The notes: generated by a model not told the origin, from the letters alone. A DNA stretch of 64,000 nt from Stenotrophomonas tumulicola (GCF_014117215.1 NZ_JACGXS010000001.1:186001-250000), one strand, 5' to 3'. Shown: positions 16,665-25,697, numbered from the stretch's first letter. Translations and numbers: made by a program.

Positions 16665-17285
16665 ATGACCCGAATCCTGCTCGCCCTCCTCGTTGCCCTC
16701 GGCCTGGCCGGTTGCGGCTTCCATATGCGCAACAAGCTGATGCTGCCGGCCGATACCGCGGCGGTGAAGGTGGTGTCCAGCGCACCTTACAGTGAACTGG
16801 CCAAGCTGCTGCGACGCAGCCTGCTGGCGTCCGGTGCGACCCTCGCAGACGAGGATGCCAAGGAGCCGACCGCACAGCTGCAGGTGTTGTCCGAACGCTG
16901 GGGCGACCTGCCGATCTCCATCGATGCCCAGGGCCGTGCGCAGGAATACAGCCTGCGCTATGCGGTCATCTTCATCTTCCGTCGCGAGGATGGCAGCGAC
17001 CTGGTGCCGCAGCAGGTGATCGAACTATCGCGCGATTACGTTTCGCCGCCGACCGACGCCACCGGCACCACCACCGAGCGTGAAATCCTGGCCGACGAAC
17101 TGCGCCGCGAGATGTCTGCCTCGATCATCCGCCGTATCGACAGCGTGGTACGCAACGAACTGCATGAAGGCCGCAGCCTGTCCGCTCCCGCGGCCGACAA
17201 GGTCATTCCGGCCGGTCCGGCGCCAGCCGGCGTGCCGGCCATCCAGCCTGTCCCTGCGCCGGCCGACCCGCCGGTGCAGGACTGA
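16665..17285 (+). CDS. lptE: LPS-assembly lipoprotein LptE
   Basis: A 206-residue lipoprotein precursor. The lipobox is LAGC with Cys17 after MTRILLALLVALG. The mature part (FHMRNKLMLPADTAAVKVVSSAPYSELAKLLRRSLLASG) matches LptE, which plugs the LptD barrel at the outer membrane and delivers LPS to the surface. A Pro/Ala-rich tail of about 35 residues extends the C terminus. Position between leuS and holA is the standard gammaproteobacterial arrangement and supports the call. Confidence 0.93.
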   Translation: MTRILLALLVALGLAGCGFHMRNKLMLPADTAAVKVVSSAPYSELAKLLRRSLLASGATLADEDAKEPTAQLQVLSERWGDLPISIDAQGRAQEYSLRYAVIFIFRREDGSDLVPQQVIELSRDYVSPPTDATGTTTEREILADELRREMSASIIRRIDSVVRNELHEGRSLSAPAADKVIPAGPAPAGVPAIQPVPAPADPPVQD

Positions 17286-17297
17286 GCCGGCGCGCCG

Positions 17298-18338
17298 ATG
17301 GAACTGCGCCCGGAGCAGCTGGCCGGCAGTGCCGGCGGCCAGCCGCTGGCGCCGGTGTATCTGGTTGCAGGCCCGGAAACCCTGCGGGTGCTGGAGGCTG
17401 CCGATGCGATCCGTGCCCGCGCACGCGCCGAGGGCATCAGTGAGCGCGAGGTGTTCGATGCCGATGGGCGCGATTTCGACTGGCGACAACTGGAGGCCGG
17501 CTTCAATGCCCCCAGCCTCTTCAGTGCGCGCCGCCTGATCGAAGTGCGCCTGCCCAACGGCAAGCCGGGCAAGGAGGGCGCTGAGGTGATCAGTGGCTTC
17601 TGCGCCACGCCGCCGCCGGATGTGGTGTTGCTGATTACCGCTGGCGAATGGAGCAAGGCGCACCAGACCAAGTGGGTGGATGCCGTGGGCCGTGCCGGCG
17701 TGCTGTCGGTGGCCTGGGCCATCAAGCCGCATGAACTGCCCGAGTGGATCGAGCGCCGCCTGCGTGGCAGGGGGCTGCGGGCCGACCCCGCGGCCGTGCA
17801 GCGCCTGGCCGAGCGGGTGGAAGGCAATCTGCTGGCCGCGGCACAGGAAATCGACAAGCTGGCGTTGCTGGTGGATGCCGGGCAGACGCTGGATGTGGAA
17901 AAAATGGATGCGCTGGTGGCCGACGCGGCACGTTACGACGTGTTCCGGTTGGTCGAGGCGACCTTCTCCGGCCAACCCAAGGCGGTGCTGCGCATGCTGG
18001 CCGGGCTGCGTGCCGAGGGGGATGCGGTGGCCGCACTGATGCCGATCGTCATCCGCGAGCTGCTGGCGGGGGCCGCCCTGGCACAGGTGCAGGCACGTGG
18101 CGGCAACGTGGGTGCGGAAATGAAGTCGCGCGGTATCTGGGAGTCGCGCCAGGCGCCCTACAAGCGCGCGCTGCAGCGACACCCGGAAGCCAAGCGCTGG
18201 GAGCGCTTCGTGGCCGAGGCCGGGCTGGTGGATCGCATCGCCAAGGGGCGCGCTGATGGCGATGCCTGGCTGGCGCTGGAACGGCTGCTGGTGGCCGTGT
18301 CCGAAGCCCGTGCCGTCCGCCTGCTGGCCCGCGCCTGA
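17298..18338 (+). CDS. holA: DNA polymerase III subunit delta
   Basis: A 346-residue clamp-loader subunit starting MELRPEQLAGSAGGQPLAPVYLVAGPE. The N-terminal domain opens with the HolA pattern (YLVAGPETLRVLEAADAIR), followed by NAPSLFSARRLIEVRLPNGKPGKEG and VERVEGNLLAAAQEIDKL in the middle domain. Delta opens the beta clamp on DNA. It starts 12 bp after lptE, so it is on the same transcript. Confidence 0.95.
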   Translation: MELRPEQLAGSAGGQPLAPVYLVAGPETLRVLEAADAIRARARAEGISEREVFDADGRDFDWRQLEAGFNAPSLFSARRLIEVRLPNGKPGKEGAEVISGFCATPPPDVVLLITAGEWSKAHQTKWVDAVGRAGVLSVAWAIKPHELPEWIERRLRGRGLRADPAAVQRLAERVEGNLLAAAQEIDKLALLVDAGQTLDVEKMDALVADAARYDVFRLVEATFSGQPKAVLRMLAGLRAEGDAVAALMPIVIRELLAGAALAQVQARGGNVGAEMKSRGIWESRQAPYKRALQRHPEAKRWERFVAEAGLVDRIAKGRADGDAWLALERLLVAVSEARAVRLLARA

Positions 18339-18347
18339 TACCCGGGC

Positions 18348-19007
18348 ATGAGCCTGCGCATCTATTACGGAGGCACGTTCGACCCCGTGCACCTGGGGCA
18401 CATGGCCATCGCCGGTGCCGCGCGCGATGCGCTGCAGGTCGCCGTGCGCCTGCTGCCGGCAGCCGACCCGCCGCACCGGGATGCGCCAGGGGCAGATGCG
18501 GAGCAACGCTGCCGGATGCTGGAGCTTGCCGTTGACGACGAACCTGGCCTGCTGCTTGACCGTCGTGAGATCGAGCGTGGCCGGCGTCTTCCGGAGGTAC
18601 CGTCCTATACCGTGGATACGCTGGCGGAGCTGAGGGCGGAGCTTGGCCCGTCCCGTCCACTGGCATGGCTGGTAGGTGCCGACAGCCTGCTGTCGCTGGC
18701 CAGCTGGCACCGTTGGCAGGCGCTGTTTCCCTTGGCGCATTTCATCGTTGCCGAGCGCCCCGGCAGCCCGTTGCCACAGGTGGTGGAGGGCGAACTGGGG
18801 GCGGCGCTGCAAGGGCGTTGGACCGAAGAGGGGCGGGACCTGTTCGCGGCCCCGGGGGGGCGGGTACTGCGCCTGCACCAGCCGCTGCGCAGCGAGTCGG
18901 CCAGCGAGGTGCGCGCGCGGATCGCCAGTGGTGGTGCATGGCAGCCCTTGTTGCCCACGGCAGTGGCCCGCTATGTCGCCGACAACCACCTGTATGGATT
19001 CATGTAG
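18348..19007 (+). CDS. nadD: Nicotinate-nucleotide adenylyltransferase
   Basis: A 219-residue nucleotidyltransferase starting MSLRIYYGGTFDPVHLGHMAIA. GGTFDPVHLGH at residues 8-18 is the ATP-binding (T/H)xGH motif. VGADSLLSLASWHRW is the substrate loop, and LRSESASEVRARI carries the ISSTxIR-like C-terminal motif in altered form. The enzyme makes nicotinic acid adenine dinucleotide in NAD synthesis. It begins 9 bp after holA. Confidence 0.95.
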   Translation: MSLRIYYGGTFDPVHLGHMAIAGAARDALQVAVRLLPAADPPHRDAPGADAEQRCRMLELAVDDEPGLLLDRREIERGRRLPEVPSYTVDTLAELRAELGPSRPLAWLVGADSLLSLASWHRWQALFPLAHFIVAERPGSPLPQVVEGELGAALQGRWTEEGRDLFAAPGGRVLRLHQPLRSESASEVRARIASGGAWQPLLPTAVARYVADNHLYGFM

Positions 19008-19021
19008 CACCTGGCCATGCC

Positions 19022-19044
19022 CGCCGGGCATGGTTCGACGCTAC
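19022..19044 (-). repeat. GTAG-type REP palindrome, degenerate
   Basis: A 23-nt unit between nadD and rsfS, GTAG end on the minus strand, with an imperfect stem (GTAGCGTCGAACCATGCCCG on that strand). It lies before the likely rsfS promoter and may insulate it from the upstream operon. Confidence 0.7.
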
Positions 19045-19080
19045 CTGCGCCCCGTGAATGGCGCCGAGGTCCAAGGACCG

Positions 19081-19086
19081 TATAAT
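19081..19086 (+). promoter_or_regulatory. Candidate -10 box for rsfS-rlmH
   Basis: A perfect TATAAT lies 30 bp before the rsfS start, right after the REP. No convincing -35 is visible. The cluster may be re-initiated here. Confidence 0.4.
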
Positions 19087-19115
19087 CACCGCTACGTTTA
19101 TCGAGTCGACCTGCT

Positions 19116-19532
19116 TTGAGCAACCAGCCCCAACCCCAGACCATCAAGGTCGAAATCCCCACTCCTCCGCCCTCCGTCGAGCAACTGCTGGCCTGTGTCC
19201 TGGAAGCCGCCGGGGAACTGAAAGCCAAAGACGTGGTGCAGATCGACGTACGCGGCAAGTCCAGCGTCGCCGACTACTTCGTCATCGCATCGGGCACCTC
19301 GTCGCGCCACGTCAAGTCCATCGCGGAAGAAGTGGTGCGCTTCGCCAAGAAGCTGGACATGATGCCGCTGGGCATGGAAGGCGAGGGCGAAGCCGAATGG
19401 GTGCTGGTGGACCTGGGCGATGTCGTGGTCCACGTCATGCTGCCGCGCATGCGTGAGCTGTACGCGCTGGAGCGCCTGTGGACGGTGGGCGACCAGCCGC
19501 CGGCCGACGACCAGGACGACGAAGAAGCCTGA
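19116..19532 (+). CDS. rsfS: Ribosomal silencing factor RsfS, TTG start
   Basis: A 138-residue protein, MSNQPQPQTIKVEIPTPPPSVEQLL. The core is the RsfS/Iojap domain: AKDVVQIDVRGKSSVADYFVIASGTSSRHVKSIAEEV and GEAEWVLVDLGDVVVHVMLPRMRELYALERLW. RsfS binds L14 of the 50S subunit and blocks subunit joining when nutrients are short. The only possible start that keeps the domain is TTG at 19116: an in-frame stop at 19083 and no ATG or GTG between. The acidic tail (ADDQDDEEA) is longer than in E. coli. Confidence 0.93.
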   Translation: MSNQPQPQTIKVEIPTPPPSVEQLLACVLEAAGELKAKDVVQIDVRGKSSVADYFVIASGTSSRHVKSIAEEVVRFAKKLDMMPLGMEGEGEAEWVLVDLGDVVVHVMLPRMRELYALERLWTVGDQPPADDQDDEEA

Positions 19533-19602
19533 GCCACGTGCTTGGGCATATGTTGCACTCCGACGGCGCCGAGGGCGCCGTTGGACGTTATGAGGAGCCC
19601 GC

Positions 19603-20073
19603 ATGAAAGCGCGCCTGATCGCCACCGGTGAACGCGCCCCCAGCTGGGTAGCGCAGGGGTTCGCCGAATACCAGAAGCGCCTGTCGCACTGGCTGCCGTT
19701 CGAGCTGGTGGAGATCGAGCCCGGCCTGCGTGGCAAGGGCCGCGATGCACGTCGTGCCACTGACGAGGAAGGCAGGCGGGTGATCGCGGCGCTGCCAAAG
19801 AATGCGTACGTGGTGGCGTTGGATGTGCCGGGCCGGCAGCTCAGCTCCGAACAACTCGCCCAGCGCCTGGAACATTGGCGCGGACAGGGCAGGGACCTGG
19901 CGTTCCTGATCGGTGGGCCTGAAGGCCATTCTGCTGAAGTATCGGCATTGGCCGATGAGAAATGGTCGATCGGGCCGCTCACTCTGCCGCACATGCTGGT
20001 AAGGCTGGTAGTGGCCGAACAGCTGTACCGCGCGGCGGCGATGCTGGCCAACCACCCCTATCATCGCGCGTGA
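19603..20073 (+). CDS. rlmH: 23S rRNA (pseudouridine1915-N3)-methyltransferase
   Basis: A 156-residue SPOUT methyltransferase starting MKARLIATGERAPSWVAQGFAEY, preceded by GAGGAG. Conserved blocks are LDVPGRQLSSEQLAQ, LAFLIGGPEGHS and SIGPLTLPHMLVRLVVAEQLYRA, which form the trefoil-knot SAM site. RlmH methylates pseudouridine 1915 in helix 69 of 23S rRNA. In E. coli rlmH is followed by mrdAB; here a tRNA gene follows instead. Confidence 0.96.
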   Translation: MKARLIATGERAPSWVAQGFAEYQKRLSHWLPFELVEIEPGLRGKGRDARRATDEEGRRVIAALPKNAYVVALDVPGRQLSSEQLAQRLEHWRGQGRDLAFLIGGPEGHSAEVSALADEKWSIGPLTLPHMLVRLVVAEQLYRAAAMLANHPYHRA

Positions 20074-20095
20074 AGAGCCGTTATACTGGCGGTCT

Positions 20096-20172
20096 GCCCG
20101 AATAGCTCAGCCGGTTAGAGCACTTGACTGTTAATCAGGGGGTCGTTGGTTCGAGTCCAACTTCGGGCGCCA
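20096..20172 (+). tRNA. tRNA-Asn (anticodon GTT)
   Basis: A 77-nt cloverleaf including an encoded CCA. The acceptor stem GCCCGAA pairs with TTCGGGC, discriminator G, then CCA. The anticodon loop is CTGTTAA, giving GUU for asparagine, and the T arm is GGTTCGAGTCC. A TATACT about 10 bp upstream (20082-20087) may be its -10 box. Confidence 0.96.
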
Positions 20173-20200
20173 AGCTTCAACAGCTTGCACTTTTTGAAGA

Positions 20201-20229
20201 CCTGCATCGTGAGATGCAGGTTTTTTTTT
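20201..20229 (+). terminator. Rho-independent terminator after tRNA-Asn
   Basis: Stem CCTGCATC/GATGCAGG with loop GTGA, followed by nine T residues. Confidence 0.92.
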
Positions 20230-20278
20230 GCATGTGGCGTGCTGCGTCCGTCCGGCAGCCTGGTCATGTCCGACATGG

Positions 20279-20307
20279 AAAAAAGCCCGGGCACGTGGCC
20301 CGGGCTT
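20279..20307 (-). terminator. Rho-independent terminator of the TonB-dependent receptor
   Basis: A 10-bp stem (AAGCCCGGGC and its complement) with a 5-nt loop. On the minus strand it ends in six T residues, 25 bp after the receptor stop. Confidence 0.9.
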
Positions 20308-20331
20308 CGATGCTTCAGGTATCCAGCGGGA

Positions 20332-23148
20332 TCAGTTGAAGGTGTATTTCGCACCTACGGTGAAGTAGCGACCGATCGCGCCGCTGAAGTGCAGCGGGTT
20401 GTAATTGATGCCGCCATAGGTCGCCGGATCCAGTGGTGCGACGCGGTCGAACACGTTCGCCACCGAACCGAAGATCTCCAGCCCTTCGGTAGCCTTCCAG
20501 TTGGCAGACAGGTCGAACGTGGTGAACGAGGCGATCTCGCAGTTGCCCGGTGCCGGGCTGCCATCGGCATAGAAGTTCAGGCAGTCATCTTCCTTGGTGC
20601 CACCGGTTTCGGCCAGGTTGTCCATCGAACTGATGTAGTTGACGATCCCGCTCACCGACCAGTCGTGGTAATTCCACGTGGCACCGAAGTTGATCCGATC
20701 CTTCGGCGTGCCGATGCAGTTGGTGACATCGCAGTTGCCATGCGTTCCTGCGTATTCGTGGGTGGTGCCACCTTCGGTACGCTCGAATTTGCTGGTATGG
20801 CTCCACTGCAGGTCCAGCCGCAGGTCACCGGCGTTGCCCAGCGGGATGTCCTGGCGGATGTCGGTGTCGATGCCTTCCACTTTCGACGCACTGGCGTTTA
20901 CGTAGCCGGTGTTGATGGCCAGGATCGAACCGGTGCCCGGCACGCCGTTGAGCAGGTCCGAATCGCGCAGCACGTTGCCTGCGGCGATCGCATCGGCGGT
21001 ACTGCCTTGGGCGATCTCATTGGTGCGCTTGATCCGCCAGGCATCCACGGTGATCGAGGTGGTACGGGTGGGCTGCAGCACGATGCCCAGCGTGTAGCTC
21101 TTCGATTCTTCCGCTTCCAGGTCCGGGTTCGGCCGGGTAATGATCGCCACCGGTTGCTGGCCGCAGTCGTCCTGGGTGCCGCCGGGCGCCGGCGTGCCCC
21201 CCGGGCAGCGGACCGGATCGAGCGCATTGGAGAACGCGGCCAGGCCGCCGTCGCCGTTCTCGGCCGGGTTGGGGGCGCGGAAGCCTTCAGCGTAAGTGCC
21301 GCGCAGTGCGAACCATTCGGCTGGAGTCCACTTGAAACCGGCCTTCGGCTTCACCGCGTCCTCGCCACTTTCGTACTTGTCGTAACGCACCGCCGCGCTC
21401 AGTTCCAGCGACTCCAGCACCGGTGCGGACAGTTCGGCAAAGCCGGCGTACACGTTCTGGGTGCCGTCATACGCCGAGTAGCCCAGGCCGATGATATCGC
21501 CCTGGTCGGTGTAGGTCTGGGGCTTCAGGCTGTTGGTGGTGCGCCGCCATTCGGTGCCCAGCGCCAGGCCGAGCGGACCACCGGGCAGGTCGGTCAGCGA
21601 ACGGTTCACCTTGAAGTCGAACATGTCCAGGCTGCTCTTGGCAGTGGCCTGGATGGTGGGCGAAATATAGTCGTACAGGCTCTGCGGGTTCCCCTCCGAG
21701 CCTGCGCCGATGTTCCAGGTGCCAGCGGGGCAGGCGAGGTCGCCCAGCACGCATTGCACCGCGCTGTAGCGCAGGAAGCCGTCGCGCTTGTTGACCAGGT
21801 TGGTGGACGAATGCAGGTAGCCGGTGTCGTAGTTCCACTCACCCCAGCTGCCCTTGAGGCCGGCGAGGAAGCGGGTGAACTCGTTCTCGTTGTTGGTCAC
21901 GCGCGGGCCGACATCGAATGCGGAGTAGCGCACCCGTACCGGCTCGTTGTATGGGTTGTCCGGATGGCCCACGGCCAGCACGACCGCGCCTGGGCCGCTG
22001 TTGGCGTTGACCGGGCCACCGGGGTAGCCCCAGCCGCCGGATACGCCGGACGGGGTGTTGGTGAAGGTGGTTTCCTTCTTCGAGTAGCCCAGTTCCACGT
22101 ACGCCTCGGAGGTCTCGCCAAAGGCAAAGGTGGCGCGGCTGAAGACGTTGACGTACTTCTCTTCGGGGCTCAGGTCACGGTAGTCGGCCTGGTCCCACAG
22201 GCAGCCGCCACCGGGATCCTGCGGGCTGATGTTGGAGAACTGGTCGCAGCCTGGAAGCGATTCGAGCAGGCCGGTGGTCGGGTTGAAGATGCTGCCGGTC
22301 AGGGATGCACCGCCGCCAGTGCCGCCGCCGGTGATCGCACCGCCCAGGAACTGGCTGCCGCCGGCGCTGTAACCCCAACGGCGCAGGTCGCCGGTGCCGA
22401 TCCACTTGCGGTCGCGGCGGTCGCTGACCTTGATGCCGTCGGTCTTGCCGACGTCGACACTGACGAATGCATTCCAGCCATCTTCGGCCAGGCTGCCGAC
22501 GCCGGTGGTGAGCGTGCCCTTCTTCGCGTCGCCGTCGCTGTCGCCGGACATGCCGTAGGAACCGCGCAGGATGGTGCCGGTGAAATCACTGCGCAGGATG
22601 ATGTTGACCACGCCGGCGATGGCGTCGGAGCCATACACCGAGGACGCGCCATCCTTCAGTACTTCCACCCGCTCGACGGCATCGAGCGGAATGGTGCTCA
22701 GGTCGGTGAATACTTTCTGCCCGTCATCAGCCAGGCCATAGGTGGCCATCCGCCTGCCGTTGAGCAGCACCAGCGTGGAGCCGGCGCCCAGGCCGCGCAG
22801 CGAGATGCCCGCGCCGCCGCCGGCAAAGCCGTTGCCGAATGATTTCGGAATCGAGCCCGAGCCGTCCGAGGTCAGGGTCTGGAGGTATTCGGCGACCGTG
22901 GTCTTGCCGGTACGGTCGATTTCCTGGCGGGTGACCACCTGGACCGGTGACGGGGTCTCGGTGTCGGTACGCGGAATGTTCGAACCGGTGACGGTGATGC
23001 GGTCCAGGTTGGTGGCGCGCTCCTGCGCGGACGCGGAAGTGGCGAAGGCGGCGCCAGCCAGCAGCAACGCGCCACCGGTCAGGATATGGGTGATGGACAT
23101 GGCCAGATGGTTGCGGCCTCTGGCGTGCCGTTGGGTCGAGTGTTTCAC
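20332..23148 (-). CDS. TonB-dependent outer-membrane receptor
   Basis: A 938-residue receptor, start GTG at 23148 behind AGGAG. The signal peptide ends near ATSASAQ, followed by the TonB-box/plug region (DRITVTGSNIPRTDTETPSPV, then GAGISLRGLGAGSTLVLLNGRRM and ERVEVLKDGASSVYGSDAIAGVVNII). The rest is a 22-strand barrel with long aromatic-rich loops, ending in GAKYTFN. Substrate unknown; the subfamily is the large Xanthomonadaceae group related to the receptor at 59343. A TonB-like gene lies directly upstream on the same strand. The C terminus is Asn rather than the usual Phe. Confidence 0.93.
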   Translation of the reverse strand: MKHSTQRHARGRNHLAMSITHILTGGALLLAGAAFATSASAQERATNLDRITVTGSNIPRTDTETPSPVQVVTRQEIDRTGKTTVAEYLQTLTSDGSGSIPKSFGNGFAGGGAGISLRGLGAGSTLVLLNGRRMATYGLADDGQKVFTDLSTIPLDAVERVEVLKDGASSVYGSDAIAGVVNIILRSDFTGTILRGSYGMSGDSDGDAKKGTLTTGVGSLAEDGWNAFVSVDVGKTDGIKVSDRRDRKWIGTGDLRRWGYSAGGSQFLGGAITGGGTGGGASLTGSIFNPTTGLLESLPGCDQFSNISPQDPGGGCLWDQADYRDLSPEEKYVNVFSRATFAFGETSEAYVELGYSKKETTFTNTPSGVSGGWGYPGGPVNANSGPGAVVLAVGHPDNPYNEPVRVRYSAFDVGPRVTNNENEFTRFLAGLKGSWGEWNYDTGYLHSSTNLVNKRDGFLRYSAVQCVLGDLACPAGTWNIGAGSEGNPQSLYDYISPTIQATAKSSLDMFDFKVNRSLTDLPGGPLGLALGTEWRRTTNSLKPQTYTDQGDIIGLGYSAYDGTQNVYAGFAELSAPVLESLELSAAVRYDKYESGEDAVKPKAGFKWTPAEWFALRGTYAEGFRAPNPAENGDGGLAAFSNALDPVRCPGGTPAPGGTQDDCGQQPVAIITRPNPDLEAEESKSYTLGIVLQPTRTTSITVDAWRIKRTNEIAQGSTADAIAAGNVLRDSDLLNGVPGTGSILAINTGYVNASASKVEGIDTDIRQDIPLGNAGDLRLDLQWSHTSKFERTEGGTTHEYAGTHGNCDVTNCIGTPKDRINFGATWNYHDWSVSGIVNYISSMDNLAETGGTKEDDCLNFYADGSPAPGNCEIASFTTFDLSANWKATEGLEIFGSVANVFDRVAPLDPATYGGINYNPLHFSGAIGRYFTVGAKYTFN

Positions 23149-23187
23149 AGCTCTCTCCTGACTGGGAATCCGTAATGGCGAGGTTCA

Positions 23188-23212
23188 TCGCGGGCCCCTC
23201 CTTTTCCCGCGA
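23188..23212 (-). promoter_or_regulatory. Leader hairpin with Shine-Dalgarno-like loop before the receptor gene
   Basis: A 7-bp inverted repeat (TCGCGGG/CCCGCGA) whose minus-strand loop contains AAAAGGAGGGG. It lies 40 bp upstream of the receptor start and exactly precedes an ATG (23188) in another frame. Confidence 0.4.
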
Positions 23213-23336
23213 CGGCGCCAATCTAGGTTTCCTTCAGGTGACGTAGCAGTGAATTTTTGCTTAACCGGCGTCCTGTTGTGACGACGTTCTCGTTGTGGGA
23301 CGGGAAGCGATCCGACGACCGCTCCCCGTCCTTCAC

Positions 23337-23987
23337 TTACTGCGGTAGAGAGAATTCGATGGGGACCAACCCGACCGCTGGCGTGGCCCTGCCATCCTGC
23401 ATCGCCGGAACAAAACGCCAGTGGCGCAGCACCTGTTGGCGTGCAGCATGGTCCAGCGCACGCGAGCCGCTGCTGTGTTCGATGGAGACCGCCGCGGGCT
23501 TGCCGTCGTGGTCGACCTCGACCCGCAGCAGCACCGTGCCTTGCTCGTGGTTGCGCACGGCTGCGATCGGATACGCCGGTGGCGGGGCGTTGCGGTACTG
23601 CAGTTGCACCCCGATGCCGGGTGCGGCGGGTTCGATCGCCGGTGCGGTGGTCGACGGCGCCGGCTCGGCAGCAGGCAACACCTGGGACGGTGCCTGTTGC
23701 AGCACGATGGCCGGGACCGGCAGGGGTGGCAGTTGTGGCAGCGCGTGCGTACGTGGCTGCGGTGGTGCTGCGAGGGTGGGAGCGGACGCCGGTGGTGCCG
23801 GTGGCGGCGCCGTGGCCGGGGTGATCCAGCGGACCTGTGGAGCGTCGCGGGGCAGTGGGGCGGCGACATACGCGGCAGGAATCAACAACAGCATCAGGGC
23901 CAGCAGGTGCAGGGCAATGGCCGCGCTCCAGGCGGCGATACGCGAGGGATCAACGTGCTGCGGAACGACCGGATACATACGAACCAT
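23337..23987 (-). CDS. TonB family energy transducer
   Basis: A 216-residue protein starting MVRMYPVVPQHVDPSRIAAWSAAIALHLLALMLLLIP, with one N-terminal membrane helix. A Pro/Ala-rich periplasmic spacer spans residues 50-130. The C-terminal TonB domain (PPPAYPIAAVRNHEQGTVLLRVEVDHDGKPAAVSIEHSSGSRALDHAA in sequence order, residues about 135-205) ends with HWRFVPA. GGAGG precedes the ATG at ideal spacing. It probably powers the adjacent receptor (stop to start 188 bp), although it may serve others. Confidence 0.9.
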   Translation of the reverse strand: MVRMYPVVPQHVDPSRIAAWSAAIALHLLALMLLLIPAAYVAAPLPRDAPQVRWITPATAPPPAPPASAPTLAAPPQPRTHALPQLPPLPVPAIVLQQAPSQVLPAAEPAPSTTAPAIEPAAPGIGVQLQYRNAPPPAYPIAAVRNHEQGTVLLRVEVDHDGKPAAVSIEHSSGSRALDHAARQQVLRHWRFVPAMQDGRATPAVGLVPIEFSLPQ

Positions 23988-24129
23988 GGTCCACCTCCAT
24001 GCAACCGATGAGGGAACATCCGTGCGCCGGCAGGTGCCGGTGGTCCAGCAGTATCGCGTTGGCGAGGACGTGGCCAGAGGGGCACGCCAACGCGTTCTGC
24101 CGGGAGTCATGTTGCCCGGGTCATGGGTA

Positions 24130-24205
24130 GTAGGGCGGGTCCACGACCCGCTGCCATCGGCGCGCTGCCACGGCGCAGGGCAAGCGGGTCATGGACCCGC
24201 TCTAC
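24130..24205. repeat. Inverted pair of GTAG-type REP palindromes
   Basis: Units at 24130-24152 (plus) and 24183-24205 (minus) face each other across a 30-bp spacer. They lie between the SIMPL gene stop and the TonB gene start. Such pairs can fold as a larger hairpin in the transcript. Confidence 0.82.
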
Positions 24206-24224
24206 CCGGTTCGTCGCGGAGGCC

Positions 24225-24959
24225 TCAGCGGGCCAGTTCGAACACCACGTCCAGGTTCACCGACACGGTGGTCTCCCCTGGCGACACTGGCGTGGAAACA
24301 TCGGCGGCCATCGGCGCGGCCGCAGCGCGCATCATCACCGGACGGAAATTGCCGCCGCCGCTCTCGGAAATGCTGACGATACGACGCACCTGCAGGCCCA
24401 GCGCCTTGGCGTAGGTACGGGCGCGCACCTGGGCTTTCTCCAGTGCGGCCAGTCGGGCTTCGTCGTGCACCGGCTCGGGCTGGTCGATCTCGAAGTGCGG
24501 GCCATTGATCTGGTTGGCGCCTTCGGCGGCCAGTGCATCGAGCACCTTGCCCAACCGGGTGATGTCGCGGACCTTGAGGCTGACCGTGTTGCTGGCCTGG
24601 TAGCCGGTGATCTTCGGCGCCTCATTCTCCGCATAGCGGTACTGCGGGCTGAGGTTGATGCCGCTGGTCTGCACGTCGCGCTCGGCGATGCCTGCGGCCT
24701 TGATCGCGGCCAGTACCTTGTCCATCTGCTGGGCATTCTGGCGCATGGCGGTGTTGCCGTCGGCGGCCTGGGTCACCACGCCGGCCGATAGCGTGGCCAC
24801 GTCCGGTACGCGACTGGCTTCGGCATTGGAGGAAATATTGAGCAGGGTACCTTCCACCGGGGCGATGGCAGGTGCCGGAACGGCGGCATGGGCGGTCACG
24901 GAAGCTCCCAGGGCAAGCGACAGGGCGATCAGCAGCGGGGACAGGACGGGGTGACGCAT
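24225..24959 (-). CDS. SIMPL domain secreted protein
   Basis: A 244-residue precursor starting [20 protein letters not shown], behind AAGGAG. The signal peptide ends near AHA. The mature part is a SIMPL (DUF541) domain: [43 protein letters not shown] and [22 protein letters not shown]. coli YggE is a periplasmic relative linked to lower oxidative stress; molecular function is unclear. It stands alone between the REP pair and the divergent maf gene. Confidence 0.88.
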   Translation of the reverse strand: MRHPVLSPLLIALSLALGASVTAHAAVPAPAIAPVEGTLLNISSNAEASRVPDVATLSAGVVTQAADGNTAMRQNAQQMDKVLAAIKAAGIAERDVQTSGINLSPQYRYAENEAPKITGYQASNTVSLKVRDITRLGKVLDALAAEGANQINGPHFEIDQPEPVHDEARLAALEKAQVRARTYAKALGLQVRRIVSISESGGGNFRPVMMRAAAAPMAADVSTPVSPGETTVSVNLDVVFELAR

Positions 24960-25088
24960 GGACTTCTCCTTGTGGGCCATCGAGGTTGCTGGCGTTGGGA
25001 TGAACGCGTTGTGAGCCATCGTGGGGTTGGCGCGGGGAAGGGCGGGTTGCCAGCGATTCAGGCACGGCGCGCAGGGTATGCTGTGCGG

Positions 25089-25697
25089 ATGCTCTATCTT
25101 GCCTCCCGTTCCCCCCGACGCAGCCAGTTGTTGTCCCGCCTCCGGCGCCCATTCCAGACCTTGGCGCTGGAGGTGGAAGAAGTGCGCGCAGGCGACGAAA
25201 CCCCACGTGATTATGTACTTCGCGTGGCCAGCGACAAGGCCCGGGCAGGGCTGGCGCAGGTGAGGGCAGTGGATCCGGCGGCCATCGTGCTGGGCTCGGA
25301 CACTGAAGTGGTGCTGGAAGACCGGGTGTTCGGCAAGCCGCTCGACGACGTGGATGCGGCCGCGATGCTGCGTGCGCTGTCCGGCCGTCGGCACCAGGTA
25401 ATGACCGCCGTGGTGCTGGCCAGCGCCGATGGCCTGTGTTCGGAACTGGTCGTCTCCGAAGTGAGTTTCGCCGAGCTGGACCAGGCCACCATCGCCGACT
25501 ATGTAACCAGTGGCGAGCCGATGGGCAAGGCCGGTGCCTATGCCATCCAGGGCGGCGCTGAACGTTTCATCACCCAGCTGGCCGGCAGTTATTCCGGGGT
25601 CATGGGTTTGCCGCTTTACCAGACCGATCGCCTGCTTGCCCGCGCCGGACTGCCTTGTTCCCTTGTTGCCGCCACGGAGGCTGCCGTCGATGTCTGA
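25089..25697 (+). CDS. maf: Maf-type nucleotide pyrophosphatase (dTTP/UTP, YhdE-like)
   Basis: A 202-residue Maf protein starting [18 protein letters not shown]. The SPRR loop, the SDT of [18 protein letters not shown] and [24 protein letters not shown] are the family motifs. Maf enzymes hydrolyse non-canonical or excess nucleoside triphosphates; YhdE acts on dTTP and UTP. The stop overlaps the rng start by 8 bp, and maf-rng-yhdP-tldD order matches E. coli, which supports the YhdE type. Confidence 0.93.
   Translation: MLYLASRSPRRSQLLSRLRRPFQTLALEVEEVRAGDETPRDYVLRVASDKARAGLAQVRAVDPAAIVLGSDTEVVLEDRVFGKPLDDVDAAAMLRALSGRRHQVMTAVVLASADGLCSELVVSEVSFAELDQATIADYVTSGEPMGKAGAYAIQGGAERFITQLAGSYSGVMGLPLYQTDRLLARAGLPCSLVAATEAAVDV

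Noticed and set aside
17025-19031. A 668-codon antisense frame across holA and nadD
   Set aside because: Low-complexity composition, opposite to well-supported genes.
20096-20331. tRNA-Asn considered as an integration site of a mobile element
   Set aside because: A terminator and a receptor gene follow directly; no integrase and no repeated tRNA 3' end is seen.
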